Position numbers and translations under genes: made by a program
DNA from: Ditylenchus dipsaci
Taxonomy: Eukaryota > Nematoda > Chromadorea > Rhabditida > Anguinidae
Assembly (NCBI GenBank): GCA_004194705.1
Contig: SADC01001001.1
Span: 62,001-126,000 of the forward strand
Reading direction: 5' to 3'
DNA length: 64,000 nt
The notes under the pieces: generated by a model
What the model was told of the DNA's origin: nothing
The model's input: only the letters and a program-made list of their open reading frames with translations
Database searches by the model: none
Part shown: piece after piece, positions 12,801-24,501 of the stretch
How positions within the stretch are numbered: position 1 is the first letter of the stretch
How the letters are laid out: every line of letters begins with the position of its first letter

Positions 12801-15800
12801 TGATAGATGTATTTAGATATATATCGTCGATAACCCTAGTCCTCAAATATTCGATCGCAAATGTTCGTTCGCAAATCTTGCATCCGCAAGATATGTATGT
12901 TGAGCTCCGTTCGCAAAGATCACGCCCGCAAACACGCATGCGCAAAATGTTCTCTGCAAGTGTTGGCATTCCCAAATTATGTATTATTCGTCCAGTATGT
13001 CATTTGTGCTAATCTTTTTAATATCTAATCTAAGGCAGCAGCAAAGTTGACTTTTCAAAGCAATTTTGGGGAATTTTTTGACGTAGTTTTTACGTTCTAT
13101 GCCACAAGGGGAAAATATTTGTATTGTAAACTAAAAATAGACTTATGGGCTGCATCGACTAAAATATTCGTACTTATAGACCATGTCAAACATTAAAGTA
13201 AGTAAAAATTTATAAGCTTTCATTGTGCTGATCTACTAGACAAAAAACATACCAGGCTCATAATTCCGCTTCCAGGCGTAGCTGGCTCATTTTCGGCCCA
13301 GAAGTGAGTGTGTGCAATCTCGAGTACATGGAACAAAGAAGCGAGACCATTAGAACCAGGCAGATTGAAAGAGCTCTCTAGACCGACGACACAGGCTTGC
13401 AACACTTTTAGATAGCCTTTGTATTGGGCGCGAGTAAGTTGCTAAATTGTATGCCGTTATTGTAACAATGGTGAAATGATATAGATTACCACATCCTGCA
13501 CAAATTCATCGACAGAGTAGCGATCGTCTAAGTTTGGCTTTGGACAATTTCTAAAAAATATTTTGGGGAAGCTGTCTTTTGGTTAAGAAATTTTGTGTGA
13601 TTTTACTATGAAACTATTTTTAAACTATTTTGAGAGCTAAAGTCTTGTATTTATTCATGACATCCACCCGAAATTTCTGAGTGCTAAATTAATCTCAGAA
13701 AAAAATCACGTAGTGGCCCAAAACAAACCTCTGTTGTCCGGCAGTGTAGTTTTGCAGTTTTGAGCAGGCTAGTTCTCTTAGACTTTCATCTTCCAGCAGT
13801 CTTTTGACCTTTGGGTAAGTGAACACACCCACTCCTTGACCTGCAATAATTTGATCGCACACTTCTGCTATAAGCTGTTGGTTTTTGCTGCAAAAGATCA
13901 AATTAGTTTTGGCCACGCTATTTTTTTTTAAGTCAGTAAACCGTTGGGTGTTAGCAGTGTTGAGACTACTTCTGGCACTATCATTATTCTGCTGAGTTTT
14001 CTTGTTCATCAAGTGTTGACCATGTTCCATCTTGTTAGCTGCAGCTTCCGCCAGTGGACGCATGGTTTTGTCTCTTAGAGCTTGAGCTTGTTTCAGTTTA
14101 GGAGCTGTTTTACGGAACACCTAAATGGGCAACGTTTTTATTTGGCTGACTAGTCTTCACTGTAAATACTAGAATAGTTTTGTAAGTACGGATCTTGTTT
14201 GAACATTTGTAAACCATCAAGGTTAGCTTTCAGTAACACGGGATGCTTAAGAAATTTTTATTTTAATGCTCTTAAGATCATCAAAAAGAGAAAATTCAAA
14301 CCCTAGTACAATTAATAGACCCCGAAAATTATTTTCTCGCAGCGTTAACTTGCAAGGGGGACCCTTACTGTGACCTGGGGTTTTTTCGATAATTTTTTTA
14401 TGCGCGTATTCTTGTAGAGCATGTCCAAATCCCATGTAAATTTGGCTCACCACCTCTGAAACTCAATAAAAAATTTGGGAATGACCAATATCCCAAGGGT
14501 CAACTATGAAAAATCATAATACGGCTATCAAGATGTTTTCAGAACTTAGAGTGACCCCTGTACCATGTTTTGTGAACCTTCAGAGCTGAGGACCCAGATT
14601 TGTAAGGAACTTAAGCAGGCTCTACAAGAATAAGCAGAAAAAAATTTGTCATCGAAGTTCCCCCAAGTCACAGTCAGCGCCCTTCCCCTGTCAGCAGTGT
14701 TACTAACCTGACTTAGCATTCCTTGACTTTTCTCAGCATATCCATTGATGGTGTCCATCAACTGAGGACCGAACACTTTTTCTCCAGCAGAATCTTTGCC
14801 CTGACAATTAAAAGGGAAAAGGTTCATACTCTGATCAATGAAATAACCAACAGTTAATTCTCACCTTTATCATTTTGCCAGGCACATTTTTCCCAGTTGG
14901 TGTGCTGGATGTGCTTGAAACAGCACTAGTAAGTGAGCTTCTTCTACCCGAGTACTGACTTTCATGAGAATAGGTATCATTTTCATGATCAAATGTAAAG
15001 TCGCCCTACAATAATTATTTTGTCTCATTTTTGAGAATAAACCAAAAATCTTACCTTGGAATCACTTTTCAATGCCAAGTTATCCTGCAATAGACTTTTT
15101 AATATTCAATTTGTCTTGCAAATAACACTTACAGCCAGTCTAGCAAAGTCGGCTTCACTATCAATGGCTGAAGCAGACAAAGAGGAGGCTGGGCTAGATC
15201 TACAAAGATTTATTGTCCACTATATCTTCTGTATTACAAATTGCAACCCAATGGACTTAATAAAAATGGTTTAATAAGATGCCAAACAATGCGTTCGGTG
15301 CATAAAATTTAGCAACCAGTACTGATTTGTGTATAAAAAGTAGTCTGCCGTTACCGTGATGTCGCGAAAAAGATTTCTTTGTTTACAAAATTCAGTTTTT
15401 TGCGTCTCACAAAATTCATGCATTGTAGATTTTGAAAGTTAATATCTGTGAAAATTAGGAATCATCGCAACAATACTCTACTATTCAATTTTTTAAAGGG
15501 TAGGGGTGAAGCCATTTAGGTTTAAAAAAGTGGCTTCCATGGCGCGGGTTCGATCCACGTGGTGTCACGCTATTTATTTTGCTTTGTTTGACCAGTTACA
15601 GGGGTATTCGGGTCGCTGATTCCGAATCTGGCACCAAAAAAGTCTGATAATCTCTAGAACTGGCCAAACAAGCCAAAAAATAGCGTGCAGCCACGTGGGA
15701 TCGAACCTGCAACATTATTTTGGGCCAAAGATAGCAAACGCTTACGCACTGCGACATGGAGGCCACCCTTCCCCCCTTTAGTGGTGTTAATTTTTTGCGG

Positions 15801-18800
15801 TATCCGTAGTTATAAAGGTATAGTTATGTAATAAAGGACTAATAACTTGCCTGCCACTACTAATTGAGCTTTCTATAGACAGGGCTGATTCACTTTGAGG
15901 CATTTTAGCTGCTTAGGAGCTTTGTAAATGTCGTTGACTTCGGACAAGGGTTTGAACATTTCTGAAATAAAAATCTCATCCCATTTGAGAGTTTAAAAAG
16001 ATACCAAGATTGGTCGGAGGTCTACTGTTGTTGTTCAGACTAGAAGAATCAGAGAAATACACCGACTCGTCCATCCCAGAACAGGTGGACTCAAGATCGC
16101 TGGTGTCTTCGCCATCTGAGTTGTCTGCAAGGGGAAAATAATCAACTGAGCTTTTTAAAAACCTATTTTTTTAAATTCCACCTGCTTGGGCTGAATTGAG
16201 CTTGTCCACCTGGTTAAGATACAAAGCCTCCGCTAAAGCATAAGATTGAGATTGTTAAACGTTTATTGTAAGTGAGCCACTTACAAAGAGATGCGCTGTT
16301 CGGATAAGCCTAAAAATGTCAGGTTTTTTTTGACACTCTGCGCTTTTAACTTTTTTAAATCAAGCTTAGTTTTCCATGTCATTTTAGGATGTTTCTAAAT
16401 AGAAAACGCAAGGTGCTTTGTAGCAATTCTCAAAAGACATTGATAAAATTCTCATTAATTGTTTTGTAGCTGAAATTTGTTCAGCCACTCATTCATTTTC
16501 TTATTTTTTAATGTACCACCCCCCATCCCCCAAAAAAAACGCTACTGTCATATAACACCACCCTCCCCACATCCCACCCCCCCCCCAAATTGTGATTTTA
16601 TGGGAGTGTGTAAAAACTAAGGTTGGAATAAGACCGGCCCGAATCTTTTTCGGGAATATTTCCGGTGTAAATCTTTTTTTCCGGTCCGATTCGGTCCAAA
16701 TCTTTTTATGTTCAAATAACCAAAAAATGTTAAACAAACCATAAAAAATCAATCAAAATCGTTAAAGAATACATCAAAATCTTTATCAAAATATAATACC
16801 ATCAAAAACGGGGATTATATTTTATAGAATATCTGGATACCCGTTCAGGTTGGTTTACGCTGGCCCATCTAGCAAAAAGTCAATTTTTGGTCAAAAATTT
16901 TTTTTATTAAAAAGTGTTAACCGCCACTTAAAAACATGTTTTTAGGCATGATTTCAGGTGCTTAAACGTTGAAAAAAGATGATTTTGGGCGATTTCGGGT
17001 CACGTATGGATTTTTTACTCCAGTTAAAATGTTTATTTTCGAACTGATTCGAACTGATTTTTGTATCTCAGAGCACAGCTAATATTTTGCAAAGCTGTTG
17101 ATTGCATTTTCTTAACTGATTCCACTTTTCGGATTCCGTATCAGCACGATCTTCCTGAATTTTGGGTGATCGAAAAATAGAAGCCCGCGGCTTCCATTAG
17201 AGAAAATACGGTGAATCAGCTGCAATAAGAAGTTCTGCTCCACACCCTATACATAGACAACTATGGTGACTTTCGGATTTGGGTATCAACTTTTGAAATA
17301 TTTTATAATAAATATTTTTTGTCTGAAAAACATACATTAAAATGTATTGGCATCAGTTGGTCTGTGAACCACTTGGACTTGTCGCCAATTTGGGTAGGGT
17401 TGGTAATGCCTGCTTGCACTGAAAATATTTTTTTAGACATAAAACAGTTTTCTCATAACAGCTATAGCTCCTACCTCTGACATAAGTCTCATTGCGGGGA
17501 CACAAAGAGCACTCTGAGAAGTATTCCACTGCTTGGGTTCTGAAATTTAAAGTCAAGTTGTGTAGCAACTGGTTTCATTGATTATTCCTACTTGCAGAGC
17601 TCAACAATAAAGTCGGTCTGTTGTGGACGACTTCTCAGAAAAGACTCTGTTTGTAGTGCGACCACTGGCCTGGGATATAGCCTAGAATTGTAATGTAGAA
17701 ATGCGGAATGATGAGTCAGAATTTCTCTGTACAAAAACCTTAATGTTCTGGAATGCTCGCTGAAATTGGCAAAGATGTTGGCGGAATTGAAGAAGCGAAC
17801 CTGAAAAGCTATTTTTTATTTTCATGCGCTGATCCAACGAGTCACAAACATGCTTAATTTTTCCTAAATTGGCCTTAATAAATGTACTTTACTAATGGTT
17901 TTCACGAATCATCTGGCCCTAAGCCTCAACTATGTTTTGTATGTAATTTCAAAAGACGTTACTCGTCGTGGTTTGTCTGTGGATACCGTAACATCAACGT
18001 AGTTCTGATAAAAAAAACAAGTAAATCTTCGAAGAAGTAAATCTAATGTCGAGTTCACACATGGAGGATCAATAAAAATACTCAAATTGCTGAACGAAAC
18101 CAGGAAGATAGCACGGGAGAGAAAATAAAGTGAACAGCTTAAAAACTAGATTATGCGACACAGTAAATCTTGTTCAAAATTTTTAAATTCTTGTTAAAAT
18201 TACCATTGCCACCCTAACAGCTACATCTATCTCGTCACCATCAACAGCATGTCCTGACTCATATCCTGAACTCCTGCTCACTGTATCGCTGTTGTCTAGG
18301 GTATTCGTAGAGCTCATTTTGCCCAGTGCCCGGCGGAAGGCATCCTATATTATAATCAATTAAAAATATGCCAACATAAAGTCAAAATACCTTTAGATCT
18401 GATGCCTCTGGCTCAGGAAACATCTCAAAATGCAAAAGTTGAATATATTTAAGCAAAAACATTCTTACATGAATGTCCATGCCCTGCGGGAATATCACTT
18501 CGTTGGTATCTAGATCAACAAACACCACATCTGTGGGGATATCAATGCATTTGACTGCAAAGAATGAGGCAGGCAACCCTTTAATTATATTGTTTGTCAA
18601 GCCAGCCTGAATAATTTTTTCGAATACTACAAACCAATTATATAGGGTGTCGGAGCAAGTAGCAGCTGTTCGGCAGAGCCCATACATGCTGGCAACAAGG
18701 GGATCACTGGGAACATGTATTCTAATGGGTACCTAAAAATAACGACACTGACTAACTGGTATGGAAACTTTAGGTGGATCTCACATTAGAGCCACTAGTG

Positions 18801-21800
18801 CAAGCACACACATGGACACGGCGCTGTAGTTTCGAGATTGCAATACAACCTGAACTTGGTGTAAATAATTTAGAGCTTAGTAAGAAGAAATGTTTTTTTC
18901 TTTAAAATTCTGCAAAATTTTATTCAATAAGAATGAAATTTTATTTCTGAAACGTATTTTAGTTTTTATTTGTATTAAACGAGGCCAAAATTCAGTGACT
19001 TCTTTCGAAGGCTAAGGTTCGGATGCCATTACAATTTCGTCTGGATGTGTACAGAGTCCTTGTTCGAGTACGAAGTGACTACTAATTCGTAATGGGTTAC
19101 AAACAACAGTTTTTCTGAGACCTATTAACCAAATTCATCATGCTCGTAATAAAAAGTAAATAAATTTGCACCTCACTAGAAAGTGGCCGTCCCTTCAGGT
19201 TCAATCAAGGACTTAGTAGTAAATTGGTAATTCACAAACCTTGTACTCTAGCATGATAGCAGCCAGTAGTTTGGTCACAGTATCCACACCAGAAGCTCTA
19301 TAGGCAAGTGAAGAGGAAAGTCTACCAAACAGAAGCGTGTGTGGTCAGGCAAAGCAAACTCAAGCATTGGCATGATGTCTGGTGGTAGTATCTTGAAGAA
19401 ATTGGTCATTTTTTCTTTTAATGATTTCATGAAAATTGTACCTCAACGACTACTTTGGTTTTACCCGGAACTGAAATATAAATTTATACTTGTTATTTTT
19501 TTCAGAGAACCAACCAGGAACAGGTGAGCTGAGCACTAACAATATCCAAGTCTCAATCTGCCTGATCTCTTCCATGACTGAGCCAGGAACGGGTCCCTTA
19601 GCCCAGTGACCCATGAGAACTGACCAGACAGCATCTCTGAAAGGTATCCGTTTTTTTTCAACTCTTAACTCACAGGTCAGGATCTTCAACCCTAGGAGGC
19701 GTAGCACATTTTACGGCTAGTGGAAGATTGCACCAAAGGAACTTTGCCATAAACGAAATTTGCGCCATCGAAAATTGAGCCAGTATTTCACAACCGATTT
19801 CACAAACAATCTCACAATTTTCACAATCGACTGATACCTCCCTATGCTCATTTTATCATCGAAATATAATATTTCGATGACCGAACTTTAGCTTTGGCAA
19901 ATTTCGGAGGCGCAAACTTCGTTTAGCCAACTTTCATTTACGGAAGTCCGTTTTGTGAAAATACCTAAATCTAACTATTTTTGTTGGTCTCAATGTCTTA
20001 TAACCGCTTGGACGGTTTGTGGTGTTCTAATCAGATTACTTTTTTATAAAGTGATGGGATGCACTATCGCCATTTCAGAATTTTTTTTTAATAAGGGTGC
20101 ATGTTGCTTGTGATTTTTGCCCATTGTTGTTTTGTTTTCTTAACCGCATTGTTAATTGATAATGACTCATCTGTTAATACATCCCTTGGCCAAATTTTCA
20201 CGCAGAATCTGAAAATGTTAGAATCGAAATATCTTTCGAAAAATCTCACGAAAAGATGACCAAACAATTCATGCCGTATTTCCCTCGCGTGCCTATTATA
20301 CATTCTTTTCACGGTTTTTCGTTTTGGTTCACTTTTTTTGTTATTAGACAAAATAATACTCAAAATGTAACTTACTGTCTTTGCTACGGTCTCAGCGGTA
20401 AGTTGTTTACTCACTGTCCAGAAAAAGCAGGCAAAAAACTCAATGACAAGAACGCTATTTCGAATAGGGAAAGAGTATGTGAAAGAAATACGGCATGAAA
20501 GGCTTGGTAAACTTTTATGCTTTTCGTGAAATTTTTCGAAAGATATTTTGATTCTGATAACATTTTTGGATTCTGCGTGAAAATTTGGCCAAGGGGTGTA
20601 TTTACAGATGAGCCATTATCAATAAAGATGTGGATGTAAAGATGTGGCTAAGAAAACAAAACAGCAACATTCAAAAATCCAACGCAACATGCACCCTCCC
20701 TTCCACCGATAATCAAACCCATCTTAAGACGAAAAGTAAATAAACTACTTGAGTTCTAGGGTTAAAATGTATATTTTATTGTTTATAATTTGTTTGATTG
20801 ATTTTCCAATATTATTTGTTTTCAAATTTTGTTTACCTCGGCAAAGCCTCATCCTGATTGCACCTGGCATTGCAAGCATCAATCAGCTGGCGTAGAATGA
20901 CTAGCACTTCACGGAAAATGGTCAAAAAAGGTGATGGCTGATTAAACACAGACCTGGAATGATCAATAATAACTCAAATTTTTCTAGTTCCTTAATAATA
21001 TCAAACAAACTTGTTAGGGAAGCAGCACTTTGAACTTTTCTAAAACCAAGTTTATTAAAAACAAAGCAAAACATTTTCTAAATTCAAAAATTACCGTTTA
21101 TTATTATTATTAACAGTCAGTAAAGGGGGTGGTGCTTTGCGCTCATAGTTCAGAAAGAAATTAAGGCAAATACCGTATCGGATTCTAGCCGAATCCTTTT
21201 CAGTCAGAGTGAACACAAAAGAAGTAGTGTCTCGTAAGGCATGTGACCGTCGTTGGGATGTGCCTTTAATGCAAAACTATTTTGTTGCTACTTATTTCGA
21301 TGGGCCAACTTTAGTTTTGACAAATTAAGTTCGGTTATAATAATTTCGGTTACAATAAGTTCGGTTATTTTCAACCTTCTTAGATTGACCAAAATCTTCA
21401 GAGATTTTGGTTTTTAGGATCAAAGAGTCAAGAATCAAGAAAAATAATTCGAACTTTTGATTTTTTAAATGAATATAAGAAAAACCCAGATTACCGTATT
21501 TCCTCTAATAAGCGCGCACCTCCTACTTTGAGGGCCTATATCTCAGCTTGGAGAAATTTTTCTTTAAAGCTGTTCCATGCATTTTCTTAACTCCCATGAG
21601 CTCTACCGATTCCATTTTTCAGATTTTGGTTGAGCACCCGAAATTTTCGAGATGGACCCAAAGTTTTTTATATTTTCGGGGGTTTGAAAAATAAGCGCGC
21701 ATGCGCGTTTATTGCAGGTAATATGGTACGTGATGACTAAAAAGTATGTGTCTTAAATACCGAAATTTGAAAATTCTGCCTATGATACAGCCAAATAAGT

Positions 21801-22289
21801 ACAGTCGAACCTGGATATAACGGCAGCCTTAGGGACCAGCTGGTGATGCTGGTATATCGGGGGGTGAGTTTTGTCGAATTTCTCAGTCGGCCAGCCAAAT
21901 CGGTTGCGAGAGATTGCCGCTATATCCAGGTTCGACCGCATACAAATCACAAATTCTAGTACCCTACCTATAGTTACGCATCCTTCCGGCTGGCAAAAAT
22001 AGGTTACATCAGTTGGCAATTCAAAGTCTAAAATACATTTTTGTGTTCGAAGTAAATGAAATGTATAAGCCAACCTTTGTGGTTCTCACTGGGATACCTC
22101 CTTTGCAACTCTGGGTGGCACACTCCTCCTTTAGAGCTAGAGTGCCTTAGACTTAGTCCGGCTTCTTGGTTGGTACTATGCCGTCCATCTCCAGTCAGGG
22201 CATGAGACTGAAAGCGGAATTGTTCCTCCTGCTACAAGCACTACAAAGTCTATGAGCCGGGGGCACAGTTCACGCCCTTTGTCATCCAT
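4036..22289 (-). CDS. MADD: MADD / Rab3 GDP-GTP exchange factor (AEX-3), whole gene
   Basis: DENN-domain exchange factor that activates Rab3/Rab27-type GTPases for vesicle exocytosis; the vertebrate protein also has a C-terminal death-domain region. I assembled about 40 exons by hand; nearly all fit splice phases and align in order with the family from N- to C-terminus. The start is ATG at 22289 ([15 protein letters not shown], cf. the CPRLLDYLVIVG start of animal MADD). The last secure exon is 5629-5675; a candidate terminal exon 4036-4092 ends in TAG. Most introns are 45-100 bp, but several are expanded by fold-back elements. Frames are broken by 1-2 nt in exons 1, 8, 20, 29, 30 and 31, mostly at homopolymers. 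These are probably consensus errors, so I call it a functional gene, not a pseudogene. Exons are listed in the four block entries that follow. Confidence 0.93.
4351..5071. mobile_element. Fold-back element, GCTGTATATGCCGTTTGGG family
   Basis: Left end GCTGTATATGCCGTTTGGGC, right end GCCCAAGCAGCATACACAGC. The same ends and the same interior (TGAAATnAnGTCATnGnAAATTCGA, then a GCCTTGG-CTCC motif) recur at 41413-41871. A second inverted-repeat element with a TACAGTCAACTCTCG end appears to sit inside the left arm from 4422 to about 4670. Confidence 0.7.
5721..6820. mobile_element. TA-flanked element with TACAGGGTGTCGC terminal repeats
   Basis: Left end TACAGGGTGTCGC, right end GCGACACCCTGTA, both next to TA. 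It lies in the MADD intron between exons 5629-5675 and 6838-6910, only 17 bp from the donor side. TA target and TACAGGGTGTC ends are typical of Tc1/mariner-derived MITEs. No transposase frame is visible. It contains the younger element at 5841-6286. Confidence 0.75.
5841..6286. mobile_element. Pogo/Tigger-like MITE built from a CCTCGATAAACCGGCAC motif
   Basis: Left end TACAGTCGAACCTCGATAA, right end TTATTGAGGTTTCAATGTA. The motif GATAAACCGGCAC is repeated near the left end and in inverse form near the right end (GGGGTGCCGGATTATTG). A second pair, GACCGGGTACAC / GTACCCGGTCG, lies inside. It is nested within 5721-6820. Confidence 0.75.
7603..7873. mobile_element. Fold-back MITE in a MADD intron (AATAGGGTTGTC ends)
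   Basis: Left arm begins AATAGGGTTGTCTGGGGTAG and contains CGAGCCGTCG. Right arm contains CGACGGCTCG and ends CCTGACAACCCTATT. It abuts the next element at 7876. Confidence 0.75.
7876..8610. mobile_element. Older fold-back element interrupted by a hAT-type MITE
   Basis: The outer ends match as inverted repeats: TTTTTTAAAAGTGGTTTTAGAG on the left and CTAAAACCACATTTAAAAA on the right. Inner arms are GAGCCATATTTTTGCCGAC (8303) and GTTGTCGACACAATATGGCTC (8570). The left arm is split by the insertion at 7901-8296. Confidence 0.7.
7901..8296. mobile_element. hAT-type MITE with intact 8-bp target duplication
   Basis: Starts TGGGGTGGGCAATTTACCG and ends CGTTGGCCAACCCTA, close to the classic hAT-superfamily TAGGGGTGGGCAA terminus. 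It is flanked by a perfect 8-bp direct repeat, TTTTAGAG, at 7893-7900 and 8297-8304. Subterminal arms repeat GAGTAATTACTCG. No coding capacity. Confidence 0.85.
9218..9629. mobile_element. Near-perfect 412-bp hairpin MITE in a MADD intron
   Basis: Left CATAGTGACCACGCCGTCC, right GGACGGCGTGGTCACTATG. The arms stay almost perfectly complementary for about 170 bp to a small central loop near 9420, and contain repeated CCGTCCT boxes. It sits between MADD exons 9065-9192 and 9667-9807. Confidence 0.85.
10593..15961 (-). CDS. MADD: MADD exons 20-34: Ser-rich middle, Pro-rich segment and conserved helical region
   Basis: Exons 15851-15961, 15133-15199, 15055-15084, 14865-15005, 14708-14800, 13942-14120, 13729-13887, 13490-13550, 13253-13441, 12167-12620, 11187-11405, 10919-11123, 10823-10866, 10746-10764, 10593-10672. 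Conserved cores: [97 protein letters not shown]. Exon 29 switches into a Pro-rich frame (PPPLPPRN...PPPPRQ) after a net +1 shift, possibly an SH3-binding segment. Exon 25/26 is separated by a 54-nt in-frame intron that leaves the reading frame open. Exon 33 is only 19 nt. Exons 20 and 34 use GC donors. Exon 31 lacks one base at about 11045 and one at about 10974. The 11187-11405 exon is the least certain. Confidence 0.88.
12640..12975. repeat. Degenerate tandem repeats in a MADD intron
   Basis: The left half repeats GGACGCAACA-like units separated by ATTTTTCGGA. The right half repeats TTCGCAAA(T/G)-like units. The two are not clearly inverted copies of each other. Confidence 0.5.
15510..15785. 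repeat. Inverted pair of tRNA-like (SINE head-like) sequences
   Basis: On the plus strand, about 15525-15575 carries GGCTTCCATGGCGC then a pol III B-box, GGGTTCGATCCAC. On the minus strand, 15770 down to 15665 carries GTGGCCTCCATGTCGCAGTG (A-box-like) followed by a B-box, AGGTTCGATCCCACGTGG, and TGCACGCTATTTTTTGGC. Each half resembles a tRNA-derived SINE head. The arrangement is a fold-back inside a MADD intron. A real tRNA is unlikely because the arms do not pair as a cloverleaf. Confidence 0.6.
16005..17800 (-). CDS. MADD: MADD exons 14-19: dDENN region and acidic linker
   Basis: Exons 17739-17800, 17592-17681, 17475-17539, 17336-17418, 16182-16232, 16005-16124. Peptides: [21 protein letters not shown], then [41 protein letters not shown] and [14 protein letters not shown]. 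These are followed by an acidic run, [14 protein letters not shown], matching the Ser/Asp-rich stretch after the DENN module in vertebrate MADD. Phases join cleanly through exon 17. The start of exon 18 does not phase exactly onto exon 17, so either a tiny exon is missed or a base is missing. Intron 17 (16233-17335) contains the remains of an element ending in the TIR at 17190-17213. Confidence 0.9.
18204..22289 (-). CDS. MADD: MADD exons 1-13: uDENN and core DENN domains
   Basis: Exons 22075-22289, 21968-22027, 21095-21263, 20837-20953, 19674-19716 (probable), 19515-19636, 19442-19470, 19240-19391, 18785-18849, 18635-18732, 18469-18578, 18391-18423, 18204-18344. Landmark peptides in order: [185 protein letters not shown]. 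This is the Rab-binding and exchange module. Exon 1 needs a 1-2 nt correction shortly after [12 protein letters not shown], and exon 8 lacks one base near 19290. The phase into exon 5 is off by one. Confidence 0.93.
20095..20697. mobile_element. 600-bp fold-back element in a MADD intron
   Basis: Left end AGGGTGCATGTTG, right end CAACATGCACCCT. Long arms share TTGGCCAAATTTTCACGCAG and TACGGCATGAA-type segments in inverted order. Apparent open frames at 20088-20498 are by-products of the palindrome. Confidence 0.8.
21492..21727. mobile_element. MITE, TACCGTATTTCCTCTAAT family
   Basis: Left TACCGTATTTCCTCTAATAA with GCGCGCACC beside it; right GCGCGCATGCGCG with a decayed ATATGGTA end. The core GAGCTCTACCGATTCCATTTTTC is shared with 58351-58581. 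It lies in MADD intron 2. Confidence 0.75.
21800..21942. mobile_element. Short pogo/Tigger-like MITE
   Basis: Left TACAGTCGAACCTGGATATA, right TATATCCAGGTTCGACCGCA. It ends 26 bp from MADD exon 2 (21968-22027) on its donor side. Confidence 0.75.
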
Positions 22290-24070
22290 CTGGCATTTTG
22301 TAGCGGCACTTTATGCAATGTAGCTGCAAATATAACAATTTAACAAGTGAATTTTGTGTAAAATACTGAAAAATTAATGTTTTCTTTTTTGAAAAAAAAT
22401 CTGGAAGGCATGATATAAAGGTTAAATCTAGAATCTGACAGAGTATCAAATGAAAGAGAAGCGAGAAAAAATTTAGGGTGAGTCCTAGCAGCTGGTGTCT
22501 TTGTTTAAACATCATTTTTCGATTTTTTTTAAATATTTATTTATCGTATTTTATTTAAATTATCTTCCTCGTTGACTAAAAACTTTTCTTTTTGATCTCA
22601 CTCTTTTTTCCAAGTTTTCGGTTAACCGCGTCTTGGCGTACCCGGTTTTCGGTTCCGGTTTTTAAGTTTTCTTTTCGGTCGGTTAACCGGCTTGTACCCG
22701 GTTTTTGGTTAATTTTTGTAATAAGACAACCGGAATTGCGTTGTGCCCGGTTCTCGGTTCCGGTTTATTTGCCAAAATCGTTTCTTTTCGATTAACCGAC
22801 CGTGGTAACTTTCGTAGTAGTCATGCACCAATAAGGAGTATGCACATGCTGACCTGGTTCATGCCGGCTGAGAGTCAGCTGTTCTTTAAAAAACAAAAAA
22901 GATAAAATAGTTTCAAAAGTTAAACCTTTGAATAACACGTAAAATCCAATGCGAAAAACAAACAAAGCCTTTAACTGAAAAAAAATGTGAGTAAGGCCAA
23001 AAACACAATAGAAATACAGAAAATGACCAAGTATTTTGTATTTTGATACATTTCATAACAATTATGTTAGAGAAAAGTGTTTTTTTTGCACTAAAGTGTC
23101 TTGCCTTGTTGACCACAATATATCAGATATTAAATTAAGATTCAGATTAATATGCAAGAATTATGACCGAGAAAGTGTCTTCAAAACAAAAAATAAGTGA
23201 AGCCAAAAAAAGGTAGTGTGCGATTTTTGATCGCAATTATAAAACTGGCGGATGGCCAGTTACCGTATTTCTTCTAATAAGTCGGCCTCCCTCAATTTAA
23301 AAAACTTGTTTATGGCACCCTGTTTTGCCCCATTTTTCGAAGTTTTCTGTCATGCTAGTTACCACTTTTGTTGTAGCTCGTCTCGCTGGCCACAAAACGG
23401 GTGCTAACTTGCCTGAGAGAAGTCTTCAAAAATTAAGTCAAAATGACAATGCCAAGAACATGATTTTGTACGTAAGAAGGTAGCCACGGCTTATTAATTT
23501 TCATAAAACAAATTACGTTGTAAAAGTTCCAAATGTCCGGTAATGTCTAAAAGGTTGTAAAGGGTTACCAGGAAATTTCCGGTAACACTTAAAACATGCC
23601 TCATTTTTTGGTAGCGTTAACCCCGACTTTTTCTAAAATTTTTTGCATGCTAAATTGACCGTTTTGCGTCAATTGGTGCAAAAATATTTAACAGACAAAT
23701 GTCGGAACACAGAGTTATGGCGAGGTCAAACTGCGCCAAATACCGGACATTTTGCCGTAGCCGCCTACGGCCGCAAAAAATTATCAACAAAAATACCCGT
23801 GTGTAACCAAGAAAAAATTAAACAAAATGTATAGACAAAAATAGAGCGGCTGAAAACACTGACAAGAAAACGCACATGTTGCTGACAGCAAGAAATAAGA
23901 GTCAAAGTTATAGGAATAGGTCCCTGGGGATAGACCCATTTCAAGGGTTTCACATTATCGAACAACCAATAACAAGAATATAAAAACAATATAGTAGTTT
24001 AAGACAGATTATTCGAATTTTCATGTAGTTGGACAATAATGATCGATAATCGGCCATTTTTGGTTGCCAA

Positions 24071-24501
24071 TACAGTCGACTCTCTTAATAACGAACCCCC
24101 AAAAAGTTCGTTCCCACCTTGGGTCCGACACTTTTTTTAGCCTCATTTTTTAAATTTTTTCCTAGTTCTGTTTTGACAGTCTGGTCCCAAATATCGTAAG
24201 GATTTCGATTTTACCGATCGTTTTTCAAAAAATCCAAAATTTTTTCCTCTAAAAAAGCAAAAACTCGATTTAAGGACAGGGATTTTTGAAAAAGCTTGTT
24301 TTTAAATCGAGTTTTTGATTTTTTTTGAAAAAATTTTGGATTTCTGAAAAAACGATCGGTAAAATTGGAATCCTTACGATATTTGAGACCAGACTGTCAT
24401 AACAGAACTAAGAAAAAATTAAAAAATCAGGCTAAAAAAAGTGTTGGACCCAAGGTGGGAACGAACTTTTTGGGGGTTCGTTATTGGGGGAGTCGACTGT
24501 A
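24071..24501. mobile_element. Fold-back MITE with TACAGTCGACTCTC ends
   Basis: Left TACAGTCGACTCTCTTAATA then ACGAACCCCC; right GGGGGTTCGTTATTGGGGGA then GTCGACTGTA. The arms are nearly complementary through CCTTACGATATTTG. A diverged relative lies at 4422-4670. Confidence 0.85.

Noticed and set aside
18382..18687. Single 101-residue minus frame taken as one exon
   Set aside because: It reads through two short introns; conserved MADD residues (APTPYIIG, then LPASFF) need another frame and splicing.
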